A DNA stretch of 64,000 bases from Pseudobutyrivibrio sp. UBA1225. GTDB lineage: Bacteria; Bacillota; Clostridia; Lachnospirales; Lachnospiraceae. The stretch's first letter is position 1. Each line of letters opens with the position of its first letter. Below, one piece after another: positions 34,359 through 43,540 of the stretch. The stretch lies in assembly GCA_002309345.1 (NCBI GenBank), contig DBWZ01000052.1, positions 5,228 through 69,227 of the forward strand, read 5' to 3'. The position numbers were made by a program, and so were the translations under genes. The notes beneath the pieces are model-generated. The model did not search any database and was not told where the DNA came from. It saw only the letters and a program-made list of their open reading frames with translations.

Positions 34359-35945
34359 TTAGATTCCGCTAGCTCCGTAGTTAGAAAGAACTCGTGCGGA
34401 TGGGTCATCAACATCGCATCCCTCCCAGCTTTTATTTGGCATCCAGAAGTCTACAATCATTGGTGCCTGGCCAGGATAATATTTTTCAAACAAATCTCTG
34501 TAGAGAAGCGATTCCTTTGTGAATGGTGCTCTATATTCGTATTTGCGTTTTGCATTTGCTAAATCATCATCGGAATATAGCTTATTTGCATATTCCTTAA
34601 GGTAATAAACCATTGAGTGTCCTACCGCATCAGAAAAGGCTGCCTTTTCTCTAAACAGTATGTCGTATGGCAAGTAGTCATCTCCCTCAAATGCATGTCT
34701 AAGTAAGTATTTACCTTTGTTGTATTTATTCATTTTGATCTCAGGATTGATGCTCATTACATAATCCACAAAATCCAAATCTCCGAAAGGAACTCTCGCT
34801 TCCATTGAGTGAACTGAAATACATCTGTCTGCCCTTAGCACATCGTACATGTAAAGTTCTCTAAGTCGCTTTTCAGCTTCCTTTTGGAACTCTTCTGCAT
34901 TAGGAGCAAAATCTGTATATTTATATCCAAATATTTCATCTGAAATCTCCCCAGTTAGAAGAACTCTTATTTCTGGAAATTGCTTTTTGATTCCTTTACA
35001 AATCAAATACATTCCCATGCTAGCTCTTATTGTTGTAATGTCGTATGTTCCAAGAGCTGCAACAACTTCCTCTAACGATTCAAGAACTATGTCCTTGTTG
35101 ATAATGATTTCGTGATGATTTGAACCGATGTAATCTGCAACTTCCTTGGCGTACTTCAAATCGATTGCATCCTCATTCATTCCGATTGCGAATGTTTCGA
35201 TTGGCTTATCCAACATCTTGTTTGCTATGGCACATACAAGTGATGAATCAAGTCCACCTGAAAGTAGAAAACCAACCGGTGCATCAGCATCAAGTCTTTT
35301 CTCAACACCTGCAACCAAAAGCTCTTTGATTTTGGCTGCCGCTTCCTCTACGCCGTCTTTGCTGTATGGCTGTCTAACAGATAAGTCTCTGTAGCTAACA
35401 AACATTCCTTTGTAGTAGTAATGTCCAGGTGGGAATGGTTTTACTTCATCGGTAAGTCCTACCAAGTTTTTTGCCTCTGAAGCAAACATTATCGAACCTT
35501 CACTGTCATATCCGTAGAACAAAGGTCTGATTCCAATTGGATCTCTTGCTGCCACCAAATCATCTATCTCTTTGTCGTAGATAACCATTGCAAATTCCGC
35601 ATCAAGCTTTTCAAACATTTTCAAACCGTATTTGCGATACATTGGCAAGATTATTTCGCAATCGCTATCGCTTAGGAATTTGTATCCATCCGCTTTAAGC
35701 TCGTCTCTAACTGGTTTGAAGCCGTACAGCTCGCCGTTGCAGATAACATAATTTCCGTCTAACTCAAAGGGCTGCATTCCTGTTTCTGTCAAACCCATAA
35801 TTGATAATCTTTGAAATCCAAGGACCGATTCGCTGATTGTAATAACCTTTTGCATATCAGGTCCTCGCGATACCGTCTTAGCAAATGCCTCTTCAAAATC
35901 TTTCATATCCATGTGGCATTTGCTCAAAGCCATTATTGAACACAT
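34359..35945 (-). CDS. asnB: Asparagine synthase (glutamine-hydrolysing)
   Basis: The 528-aa AsnB starts MCSIMALSK, exposing the N-terminal Cys nucleophile of the class II amidotransferase after Met removal. It continues with SRGPD, QRLSIMG and CNGELYGF in the glutaminase domain. The synthase domain holds the pyrophosphatase motif LLSGGLDSSLVCAI near residue 226 and LLTGEISDEIFGYKYT. It makes asparagine from aspartate, glutamine and ATP. A consensus promoter and a shared nitrogen leader hairpin lie upstream. It belongs to the amt-glnN-asnB nitrogen group. Confidence 0.96.
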   Translation of the reverse strand: MCSIMALSKCHMDMKDFEEAFAKTVSRGPDMQKVITISESVLGFQRLSIMGLTETGMQPFELDGNYVICNGELYGFKPVRDELKADGYKFLSDSDCEIILPMYRKYGLKMFEKLDAEFAMVIYDKEIDDLVAARDPIGIRPLFYGYDSEGSIMFASEAKNLVGLTDEVKPFPPGHYYYKGMFVSYRDLSVRQPYSKDGVEEAAAKIKELLVAGVEKRLDADAPVGFLLSGGLDSSLVCAIANKMLDKPIETFAIGMNEDAIDLKYAKEVADYIGSNHHEIIINKDIVLESLEEVVAALGTYDITTIRASMGMYLICKGIKKQFPEIRVLLTGEISDEIFGYKYTDFAPNAEEFQKEAEKRLRELYMYDVLRADRCISVHSMEARVPFGDLDFVDYVMSINPEIKMNKYNKGKYLLRHAFEGDDYLPYDILFREKAAFSDAVGHSMVYYLKEYANKLYSDDDLANAKRKYEYRAPFTKESLLYRDLFEKYYPGQAPMIVDFWMPNKSWEGCDVDDPSARVLSNYGASGI

Positions 35946-36021
35946 ATCTTTTTCCTTCCCAGTTTTTTAATAAATTTTGCTTTATAGGAGATTGACAAGT
36001 AATTTCCTATGAAGCAAAAAA

Positions 36022-36066
36022 GGCGCCGAAAACGAAACTTGTATGTTTCATTTCCGACGCCTTTGT
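36022..36066 (-). promoter_or_regulatory. Nitrogen-gene leader hairpin of asnB
   Basis: On the minus strand ACAAAGGCGT (36057-36066) opens a hairpin of GGCGTCGGAAATGAAAC with GTTTCGTTTTCGGCGCC around a 6-nt ATACAA loop, followed by six U. It has the form of an intrinsic terminator inside the leader, so attenuation or antitermination is likely. Confidence 0.65.
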
Positions 36067-36092
36067 CGTTTGATTGATTAAATTTGTATATG

Positions 36093-36121
36093 ATAATAAA
36101 ACTTTGCCTAAAGGATGTCAA
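36093..36121 (-). promoter_or_regulatory. asnB promoter
   Basis: On the minus strand TTGACA (36116-36121), a 17-bp spacer and TATTAT (36093-36098) form a strong sigma-A-type promoter about 30 bp upstream of the leader hairpin. Confidence 0.8.
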
Positions 36122-36146
36122 CAACTTTTTTTATTTTTTTTTTAAA

Positions 36147-36884
36147 AATGTCACTATTCACATTGGAGTAACACTGGCCCCGCCCGCCTCTACTCACGCA
36201 ATTAGGCACCTGGGGCCCCACCACTTCAGGCTCTGCCCGGCCACCTGCCTCCAGCCTCCAGGCCACCCTGGCTGTGCCGTCGCATAAGATTTAGTTTTTC
36301 TACATGCCTGCTGTCACTTTTCTGTTTCAGGCTGTTCGTTCAACTATTTACAATTTTGCCGGGAAAGTGTGCCTAAGGTGGACACTATATATATTTAACA
36401 AAAGCATCCACAAACCTATCTTAGGAATAATTGCGGCGCATTGGAATGCGCTTAGAGGAATAAAAAGTGGTTTTCGAAATATATAGTCATCAGCCGCCAC
36501 GGATGGCGGCTGAAAATGCACGCTGAGACAGGACGTCGAATGTGCATTGGTGACTATATATACGAAAACCACTTTTATATTCCTCTTAGCAAATGGAATT
36601 TGCAAAGCAATTATCCTAAGTATAGGTTGTGGATGCTTTTTTAGGTTTTCAGTGTGTCCACCTTAGGCACACATTCCCTTCAAATTGTAAAATCGATGAA
36701 CGGACAGCCATGAGAAGTGACAGCTTAGGCATAAGAAAAACTACAATCTTAGCTCAATTGGCACAGCCAGGGTGGCCTGGAGGCTGGAGGCAGGTGGCCA
36801 GGCTTAGTATAGACCGCGTGGCCCCAGGTGCCGTTAGAAACAAGGCGGGGCCAATTAATGAATCACGGTGAATAGTGACATATT
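36147..36884. repeat. Giant palindromic element B (about 0.74 kb)
   Basis: This intergenic region folds back on itself over almost its full length. The segment 36239-36278 is perfectly complementary to 36760-36799 (40 of 40). ATGTCACTATTCAC at the left end is matched by GTGAATAGTGACAT at the right end. The centre has a CAGCCGCC/GGCGGCTG hairpin (36491-36498, 36505-36512) and an AATGCAC/GTGCATT stem (36515-36521, 36542-36548) inside a CGAAA-ATATATAGTCA stem. It abuts the kdpE stop codon. Two inner blocks match element A, in the opposite orientation; the GC-rich outer arms do not. No transposase gene is inside. Confidence 0.85.
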
Positions 36885-36887
36885 TTT

Positions 36888-37589
36888 TCAGACTTTAAGC
36901 ATACGGTATCCTATTCCGATGTGGGTCTGAATGTAGGATACGGATTCTTCGTCGGCCTCTATTTTTTTCCTTAAAGTGGCCATAAACACACGGAGTGAAG
37001 CCACGTTGCTGTCCCAGGCACTGCCCCAAATTTTTTGGGTGATATAGGTGTGAGTAAGAACCTTGCCTGTATTTTGAGCCAGTAGGCATAAAAGTTTGTA
37101 TTCTATTGGAGTGAGCTTGATTTCTTCGTCACCTTTATAGGCACAACCCGCAACATAATCTATTTTTAGATTGCCATTTGTATAAACTGGACTATCTCCA
37201 ATCTCATCGTCCGATTGTAAAAGGGCAATTCTTCTTTGCATGACACGAAGTCTGGCCAAAAGCTCCTCCACTGAAAAGGGCTTGGTAAGATAATCGTCTG
37301 CCCCAGCATCTAAGGCCTCGATTTTATCCTCATCCTCACTTCTGGCGCTAATGACAATTATAGGCATATTGGACCATTCTCGAATCTTTTTAATTATTTC
37401 AACGCCCTCCATATCAGGAAGTCCTAAATCCAAAAATACCACATCAGGACTGTGGGTCGATGCCTGAAGAAGAGCCTCTGCCCCATCTTTAGCCAACAAA
37501 TATTTATAGTCATGTGTTTTCAATGTAGTCGAAATTAGATTTCGAATAGGAGCATCGTCCTCCACAATCAGTATCTGGAATCTATTCAT
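36888..37589 (-). CDS. kdpE: KdpE-type response regulator
   Basis: The 233-aa OmpR-family regulator has a receiver domain with IVEDDAPIRNLI (acidic pair), DVVFLDLGLPDMEG (phosphorylated Asp near residue 55) and DYLTKPFSVEELLARLR. A winged-helix DNA-binding domain follows from about residue 130 (KLTPIEYKLLCLLAQNTGKV, SLRVFMATLRKKIE). It overlaps kdpD by 8 bp. There is no kdpFABC in the window, so its likely target is the adjacent KtrAB-type potassium system. The gene ends at palindrome B. Confidence 0.93.
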   Translation of the reverse strand: MNRFQILIVEDDAPIRNLISTTLKTHDYKYLLAKDGAEALLQASTHSPDVVFLDLGLPDMEGVEIIKKIREWSNMPIIVISARSEDEDKIEALDAGADDYLTKPFSVEELLARLRVMQRRIALLQSDDEIGDSPVYTNGNLKIDYVAGCAYKGDEEIKLTPIEYKLLCLLAQNTGKVLTHTYITQKIWGSAWDSNVASLRVFMATLRKKIEADEESVSYIQTHIGIGYRMLKV

Positions 37590-39564
37590 TTATTGACACA
37601 TCTCCTCTTTCCAAATAAAACGTAAACACACATCCCGAAGGATCATTGTCTGTAACAGAAATACTTCCGCCGTGGGCTTCCACTACGGATTTACATAATG
37701 CCAAACCAATACCCATACTTCTTCTGCTGTCAGCAATTTTGTTTTGTCCTGTAAAGAACATGTCAAAGGCATGCTCCTTGGCCTTATCATCCATACCTGG
37801 GCCATTATCGGAAATACGAACACAAATCATATTGCCTTCATAACCATACTTAATTTCGATGGTTGAGCCAACAGGTGTATATTTTATGGCATTGTTTATG
37901 ATATTTATAATAACCTGAGTTATGAGCCTTGCATCCATATTGGCTATAATGATTTCCTTTGGAGTGCAGACCTTTATCTCATGGTCAGATTTGTTTCGAT
38001 CTATATGTTTTAGAGCTTCTACAACAACGTCCTCAAAGTTGTCTAAGACCTTGTTGAGCTGCATTTCTCCATTTTCTATTCTTGTGACAGAAAGCAGGTT
38101 TTCCACAAGTCTTATCAACCACTCTGAATCAGAGTATATGTCTGAATACATCTGCTTTTTTGTTTCGTCATCAAGTATATCATAGTGATTACACAGATTG
38201 CTGGCATTTCCCGATATGGATGTCAATGGAGTTCTAAGGTCGTGGGAAATAGTCCGCAATAGATTGGCTCTAAGCTTTTCATTTTCAGCTATAAGGGTGG
38301 CCTCTTCCTTAGCTTTTTCGTTGTCCAAGTTTTCCAGTGCCAGGGCACCTTCACCTAAAATGGATAAAAGAATACTGTATTCGAAAGAACTGAGGGCCTT
38401 CTTTCCAACATGTACTCCCATTATTCCATAAACCATTCCGTTTATACGAATTGCCAAATAAAGATTTTTTGCATTTGGAAATACTTTTGTCGTTGCCCCT
38501 GCTCGTTTTTTGTTCTTTAATACCCACTGGACCACCTGGGTTTCTGATGGGTCTATGGAAAGCTCACTATCCCCCTCTGCATCCTTCGCATATACGTATC
38601 CTGGTCCAAGAATTTTGTCTTTAACAGGATAGATTATCACATCCATGTCCAGTAATAAAATAACCTGATTTGCAATTACCTGTAATACATCATCATAGCT
38701 TCTGCTTTTTTGAAGAAGGCTGTTTGTATCAAACAAAACCTTGGTTCTGAATGCGGAACGAGCAGACTCTAAAGCGTTTTCTTTAAGTCTGTATGCCAGA
38801 GAACCAGTTAAAAGAGCAGCCAAAAGCATTATGACAAATGTTACTGGATAACCAGGCTCAGCTGCATGAAGTGTAAGCCTTGGCTCAGTAAAGAAAAAGT
38901 TAAACAAAAGTACCGAAAACAGCGAACTAATCAAACTGCAAATATGACTTCTGGTTAAAATAGCATTTAAAAGCACACCTAAAATGTATACTGTAATAAT
39001 GTTGGATTCGGTAAATCCAAGCCAGCTAAAACACAGTCCCAGCCCAGTCATAATAATCAAAATTCCTGCTGTAACCAAAAGTTCCTTCCATGTAGCAGTT
39101 ATTTGCTGAGTCAGGCGCCTTCTTCGGCTTTCTTTAATATTTGTTTTTGAATCGGGAATAATAAAAATATCGATATTTGGAACATTGGAAATCAATTGCT
39201 CTGTAACAGTCTGTGGTTGCCAAAATCGATATCTGCTTGTATTACTTCGACCTATTACTATTTTAGTAACTCCCGAAACCCTTGCATATTCAGCAATCTG
39301 AAGAGATATATTGTCCCCCACAACTGTGGCAATGGTAGCCCCCTTGTCTTCTGCATATCTAGTATTGTTCTGCAGTCTCTTCTGCTCCTTGGGTGGAAGT
39401 GAATCCTCCTGGGATTTAGACACATAGAGAGCTGTAAATTGAGCTTGAAATGCATGGGCAAGATTGGAAGCCGCATCTATAATCTTTCTGTTGGTTGGGG
39501 ATGGAGATAAGCAGACTAACACATGCTCTGCTACTCCACTTGCTGTCAAAGGATTTGAGCCCAT
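37582..39564 (-). CDS. kdpD: Short KdpD-type sensor histidine kinase
   Basis: The 660-aa protein has a Usp-like domain (HVLVCLSPSPTNRKIIDAAS) at residues about 12-140, four membrane helices of DUF4118 type (about 160-260), a GAF-like region, HisKA with TISHDLRTPLTSISGNASN and a HATPase with NIINNAIKYTP, SDNGPGMD and GIGLAL. Full KdpD is near 890 aa and begins with a roughly 210-aa KdpD domain with Walker motifs; that part is absent. The ATG at 39564 is chosen for its TAGGAG site. It probably senses potassium or osmotic state and phosphorylates the adjacent KdpE. Confidence 0.92.
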   Translation of the reverse strand: MGSNPLTASGVAEHVLVCLSPSPTNRKIIDAASNLAHAFQAQFTALYVSKSQEDSLPPKEQKRLQNNTRYAEDKGATIATVVGDNISLQIAEYARVSGVTKIVIGRSNTSRYRFWQPQTVTEQLISNVPNIDIFIIPDSKTNIKESRRRRLTQQITATWKELLVTAGILIIMTGLGLCFSWLGFTESNIITVYILGVLLNAILTRSHICSLISSLFSVLLFNFFFTEPRLTLHAAEPGYPVTFVIMLLAALLTGSLAYRLKENALESARSAFRTKVLFDTNSLLQKSRSYDDVLQVIANQVILLLDMDVIIYPVKDKILGPGYVYAKDAEGDSELSIDPSETQVVQWVLKNKKRAGATTKVFPNAKNLYLAIRINGMVYGIMGVHVGKKALSSFEYSILLSILGEGALALENLDNEKAKEEATLIAENEKLRANLLRTISHDLRTPLTSISGNASNLCNHYDILDDETKKQMYSDIYSDSEWLIRLVENLLSVTRIENGEMQLNKVLDNFEDVVVEALKHIDRNKSDHEIKVCTPKEIIIANMDARLITQVIINIINNAIKYTPVGSTIEIKYGYEGNMICVRISDNGPGMDDKAKEHAFDMFFTGQNKIADSRRSMGIGLALCKSVVEAHGGSISVTDNDPSGCVFTFYLERGDVSINE

Positions 39565-39578
39565 TTTTTCTCCTACTC

Positions 39579-39836
39579 TCAATTTGATTCTTCTCTTAGG
39601 ATAACTTCAAAATTTGGGTGTGTCTGCTTAAACTTGTCTATTTCTTTATCTATTTCCTTAAGAGGAATGTTACCAGCTATTTTAACAGATGATGGACCTT
39701 TTAGCACTATCTCATCCTTTTTTGCCTTTTGATTTTCGTAGATGAACCTATCAACTTTGTTCATAATGTATAACCCGTACAAAAAAAGAAATAACAAAAA
39801 AATAATTAATACTACTACAAACATCATATACCTCAT
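39579..39836 (-). CDS. Small single-helix membrane protein of the potassium module
   Basis: The 85-aa protein starts MRYMMFVVVLIIFLLFLFLY, one membrane segment, and continues with a charged tail (DRFIYENQKAKKDEIVLKG, then DKEIDKFKQTHPNFEV). It starts 1 bp after the ktrA stop; a start at the next ATG pair, 6 nt after GAGG, is also possible. It lies between ktrA and kdpD with short spacing, suggesting co-transcription. It recalls small Kdp-type accessory peptides only in position and topology. I do not recognise the family. Confidence 0.7.
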   Translation of the reverse strand: MRYMMFVVVLIIFLLFLFLYGLYIMNKVDRFIYENQKAKKDEIVLKGPSSVKIAGNIPLKEIDKEIDKFKQTHPNFEVILREESN

Positions 39837-39837
39837 T

Positions 39838-40485
39838 TCAAATATGAAAACACTTTTGAATTGCTTTGTGTTCACCAAGAACAAGAAGTGTCTGCTGTTC
39901 TTCAAAAATAGTATCTGGCGTTATGGTCAAATTCATCTGCCCATCTTTTTTGATGGCCATAATATTGATTCCATACTTTTGTCTAATATCAATTTGATTC
40001 ACTGTCTTGTCAATCCATTCTTCAGGTAAATCAACTTCAAAAATAGCATGATTGTCATCAAGCTTTATATAATCCAAAATATGATCTGAGGTATAACGAA
40101 TAGCTGTCCACTTGGCAATCTGCTTTTCAGGATTAACTACTTCATCCGCTCCATTTCTAAGAAGGAATTTTGCCTGAACCTCTCTATTTGCCCTTGATAC
40201 AACCATTTTTCCACCTAATTCCTTTAACAGAGATGTGGTTTCAAGGGAGTTTTGAAAATTGCTCCCAATAGTCTCAATACATACATCAAAATTATTGATT
40301 CCAAGAGAAGATAAAAAGCTGGCATTTGTACTGTCACCAATTAAAGCGTTTGTAACATAAGACAGGGCCTCATTAACCTTTTCCTCGTCTATATCAATTG
40401 CCATAACCTGATGGCCCAACTCGTGAACCTTCTTGGCAATCATCATTCCAAAATTTCCAAGTCCTATTATTAATATTGATTTCAT
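39838..40485 (-). CDS. ktrA: KtrA/TrkA-type potassium channel regulatory subunit
   Basis: The 215-aa RCK protein has an N-terminal Rossmann domain (ILIIGLGNFGMMIAKKVHEL, MAIDIDEEKVNEA, IGDSTNASFLSSLGI) that binds NAD or ATP in this family. The C-terminal RCK-C domain (about 135-215) ends VLGEHKAIQKCFHI. It gates the membrane subunit encoded just upstream (11-bp gap). One RCK unit rather than two fits KtrA rather than Escherichia-type TrkA. Confidence 0.93.
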   Translation of the reverse strand: MKSILIIGLGNFGMMIAKKVHELGHQVMAIDIDEEKVNEALSYVTNALIGDSTNASFLSSLGINNFDVCIETIGSNFQNSLETTSLLKELGGKMVVSRANREVQAKFLLRNGADEVVNPEKQIAKWTAIRYTSDHILDYIKLDDNHAIFEVDLPEEWIDKTVNQIDIRQKYGINIMAIKKDGQMNLTITPDTIFEEQQTLLVLGEHKAIQKCFHI

Positions 40486-40496
40486 AACACACTTTC

Positions 40497-41834
40497 CTAT
40501 CCTACGGTTATATTTTCTACTGGGTATTTCAATATACTACTATCCTTATGGGAGAAGGCCGCATATATAATCGTCAAACCGCCTACTCTTCCAAAGAACA
40601 TAAGCAATATAAGTATTATTCTTGAAGCAGCTGACAATCCTGGAGTTATGCCCATTGACAGTCCCACGGTACCAATTGCGGAAATTGTCTCAAAAAGACA
40701 TTTTTGCATAGGCAGGCCCTCTATTATGCTGATGATAATCTCCGAAATCATAGCAAAGCCCACATACAAAAATAGTATTGCTGAAGCGTTCTTTACAATT
40801 GAATCGTCCACTCTTCGGCCATAGTAGTTTGGACTCTGGCGTCTTCTGAGTACTGCTATTGTATTAGCAAATAAAACTGCTATTGTGGTTGTCTTCATTC
40901 CTCCGGCAGTAGAACCCGGAGAGCCCCCTACAAGCATTAGAAGCATGGTGATGGATCTTCCCACATCAGACATCTTACTGTAATCGGTGGTATTAAAACC
41001 TGCAGTTCTTGGGGTGATAGCCTGAAACATAGACAAGCAGATTCTTCTCCCCAGGGGCTCCTTTGCAAAGTCCTCAAAAAAGAAGAATAAAGCTGGCAAA
41101 GCTATCAAAATAAAAGTAGTTACTAAAATAACCTTTGTCTGCATTCTATATTCCTTGATATGAGTTTTCTTTGTAAGAATATCATCCCAGGTAAGGAAAC
41201 CTATTCCCCCCATTACAATCAAAAGACATACAACTGTATTAAAATAGCCATCTCCACCAAAGGCTGTAAGGGAGCTAAATTGCCCTGTCTCATCTCCCAT
41301 AAGGTCAAATCCAGCATTGCAGAAGGCTGATACAGCATGAAAAACAGACATCCAGGCCCCCCTGGCACCATATCTTGGTATAAACACAGGGAACATACAA
41401 ATGGCCCCCAGAGCCTCAATTACAACGGTGGTAATAATGATGAACTTAGTCAACTTAACCATGCCTCCCAGTTGTGGAGCGGATAAAGCATTTTGCATCG
41501 TCTGCCTGTGCATAAGACCAATCTTTCGTCCCACCAGCAAATATAAGAAGGACGTTACTGTAATAACTCCTAATCCTCCAATTTGTATCATCGCAAGAAT
41601 TATTGCCTGGCCAAAATCTGACCAATAGGATGCAGTATCAACTACCACAAGTCCAGTAACGCATACCGCGGATGTTGAAGTAAAAAGTGATTTTCCAAAG
41701 GAAGTCCACTGACCACTTTGGGCTGATATAGGAAGCATTAAAAGCATTGCTCCAAATAAAATCGTCCCTGCAAATCCAATTATTATAATTTGAAATGGTG
41801 AAAGCTTTTCTTTCAGTTTTGAAAAAGCAGACAT
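40497..41834 (-). CDS. ktrB: KtrB/TrkH-type potassium uptake channel
   Basis: The 445-aa membrane protein shows four repeated pore loops with the filter Gly residues: TSTSAVCVTGLV, AVSAFCNAGFD, FQAITPRTAGFNT and ETISAIGTVGLSMG. SPGSTAGGMKT lies in the third repeat. It moves K+ (with Na+ in KtrAB systems). GGAGG lies 8 nt before the ATG. It heads the order ktrB-ktrA-small protein-kdpD-kdpE, an arrangement where the potassium sensor follows the transporter. I see no strong promoter, only a TATACA box near 41930. Confidence 0.95.
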   Translation of the reverse strand: MSAFSKLKEKLSPFQIIIIGFAGTILFGAMLLMLPISAQSGQWTSFGKSLFTSTSAVCVTGLVVVDTASYWSDFGQAIILAMIQIGGLGVITVTSFLYLLVGRKIGLMHRQTMQNALSAPQLGGMVKLTKFIIITTVVIEALGAICMFPVFIPRYGARGAWMSVFHAVSAFCNAGFDLMGDETGQFSSLTAFGGDGYFNTVVCLLIVMGGIGFLTWDDILTKKTHIKEYRMQTKVILVTTFILIALPALFFFFEDFAKEPLGRRICLSMFQAITPRTAGFNTTDYSKMSDVGRSITMLLMLVGGSPGSTAGGMKTTTIAVLFANTIAVLRRRQSPNYYGRRVDDSIVKNASAILFLYVGFAMISEIIISIIEGLPMQKCLFETISAIGTVGLSMGITPGLSAASRIILILLMFFGRVGGLTIIYAAFSHKDSSILKYPVENITVG

Positions 41835-41983
41835 CCTAATAACCTCCAGTCATTTTTCTAATGATAGATTTTATATTCAAAAAAAATAAGATGACATTAA
41901 GGGTTAAAGAATGATGTTAAGATTGTATAAAGAAAGATATTGTTTTAGAAAATACAAGATAGAATTTTCCTGGCAAATGAAAA

Positions 41984-42026
41984 AATCCCTAAGGAAATGC
42001 CGTTAATTTAGCATTCCTTAGGGATT
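41984..42026 (-). terminator. gltD terminator
   Basis: AATCCCTAAGGAAATGC pairs with GCATTCCTTAGGGATT around a 10-nt loop, and the minus strand continues with six U. It starts 7 bp after the gltD stop and separates it from the potassium genes. Confidence 0.9.
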
Positions 42027-42032
42027 CTATTT

Positions 42033-43529
42033 CTAAAGATTACTATATCCCATCAAGAATTCATCCACCTCGCGAGCGCAGTCGCGGCCTTGTCTAATAG
42101 CCTTTACAACTAAGGATTGTCCTGTGTGCATATCACCTGCAGTAAATACCTTCTTAGCCTTTGTTGCAAAGCTGCTTGGTGAAACTGAGGCAACATTTGT
42201 ACGTCCATCAACATCTACAGAAAATGCATCTACGACATATTTTTCTGAGCCCAAGAAACCTGCAGCTATAAGGCAAAGCTGGCAAGGCACTTCCTTTTCT
42301 GTGCCTTCAACAGGGACCATCATTCTTCTTCCAGACTTTTTGTCTACCTTAGACTCAAGAGAAACAAGAACAACAGACTTTAACTCGCCCTTTTTATCTG
42401 TCTTAAATTCCTTAACCGTTGTTGTGTACACACGTGGATCATGACCGAATTTGGCAATAGCCTCCTCCTGACCATAGTCTGTCTTGCACACAAGTGGCCA
42501 CTGAGGCCATGGATTGGACTCAGCACGAGTATCTGGTGCCTTAGGCATCATCTCAAGCTGTGTCACGGATTTGCAGCCATGACGGATGGCTGTACCAACA
42601 CAGTCGTTTCCTGTGTCACCGCCACCGATGATGATAACATCCTTGCCCTTGGCAGAGATGTACTGACCATCTACAAGCTGCATATCATTAGCCCAGAGGC
42701 ATTTTGTTGTGGATGTCAAAAAGTCTACAGCAAAGTAGATACCCTTGGCATCCTTTCTGCCTACTGCGTCTATATCACGTGGATTTGATGAACCGCAGCA
42801 CAAAACTACAGCATCAAATTTAGAAACAAGGTCTTTAGCCTTTACATCAACACCTACATTGGCATTAACTGTAAAGCTAACTCCCTCCTCTTCCATGATT
42901 TTGACCTTGCGGTCGATAATCTGCTTTTCAAGTTTCATGTTTGGGATACCATAACGAAGCAATCCACCTACGTTGTCATTGCGCTCGTATACAGTAACCT
43001 TGTGACCTCTCTTGTTGAGCTGGTCAGCCACTGCAAGACCTGAAGGTCCTGAACCGATTACAGCAACAGTCTTACCGGTGCGCTGTACTGGTGGCTTGGC
43101 GTCTGCCAATCCATTGGCATATGCGTATTCGATTATCGCCTTTTCGTTTTCTTTTGTGCTTACAGCATCTCCGTTGAGACCGCATGTACAAGCCTTCTCG
43201 CAGAGTCCTGGGCAGACTCTACAAGTAAACTCTGGAAAATTACTGGTCTTATGAAGTCTTGCGTATGCCATATCATAGTTTCCTTGATACACAAGCTCAT
43301 TCCACTCAGGGATAAGGTTGTTAAGAGGACAACCTGATGTCATTCCCTTAATAGTCATTCCTGACTGGCAAAATGGTACGCCACAATCCATGCAGCGCGC
43401 GCTTTGACGCTGCTGCTCTTCACGGCTAAGTGGCTGATGAAATTCATTAAAGTTCTTTATTCTTTCGAGAGGACTAGTTGCACTAGCCTCTACACGTTCA
43501 TATTCTAAAAATCCTGTTGGCTTTCCCAT
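42033..43529 (-). CDS. gltD: Glutamate synthase small subunit
   Basis: The 498-aa protein is the NADPH-side beta subunit. The N-terminal cysteine pattern for two 4Fe-4S clusters (CMDCGVPFC, GCPLNN, CRVCPGLCEKACTCG) is followed by the FAD site GSGPSGLAVADQL near residue 158 and the NADPH site IGGGDTGNDCVG near residue 300. It passes electrons from NADPH to the large subunit. It is 11 bp downstream of gltB, with GGAGGAG before the ATG, and is followed by a strong terminator. Confidence 0.97.
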   Translation of the reverse strand: MGKPTGFLEYERVEASATSPLERIKNFNEFHQPLSREEQQRQSARCMDCGVPFCQSGMTIKGMTSGCPLNNLIPEWNELVYQGNYDMAYARLHKTSNFPEFTCRVCPGLCEKACTCGLNGDAVSTKENEKAIIEYAYANGLADAKPPVQRTGKTVAVIGSGPSGLAVADQLNKRGHKVTVYERNDNVGGLLRYGIPNMKLEKQIIDRKVKIMEEEGVSFTVNANVGVDVKAKDLVSKFDAVVLCCGSSNPRDIDAVGRKDAKGIYFAVDFLTSTTKCLWANDMQLVDGQYISAKGKDVIIIGGGDTGNDCVGTAIRHGCKSVTQLEMMPKAPDTRAESNPWPQWPLVCKTDYGQEEAIAKFGHDPRVYTTTVKEFKTDKKGELKSVVLVSLESKVDKKSGRRMMVPVEGTEKEVPCQLCLIAAGFLGSEKYVVDAFSVDVDGRTNVASVSPSSFATKAKKVFTAGDMHTGQSLVVKAIRQGRDCAREVDEFLMGYSNL

Positions 43530-43540
43530 TGCAACTCCTC

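Noticed and set aside
36147..36884. Palindromes as ordinary insertion sequences.
   Set aside because: No transposase frame, no clear target-site duplication, and the symmetry continues to the centre rather than being confined to short terminal repeats.
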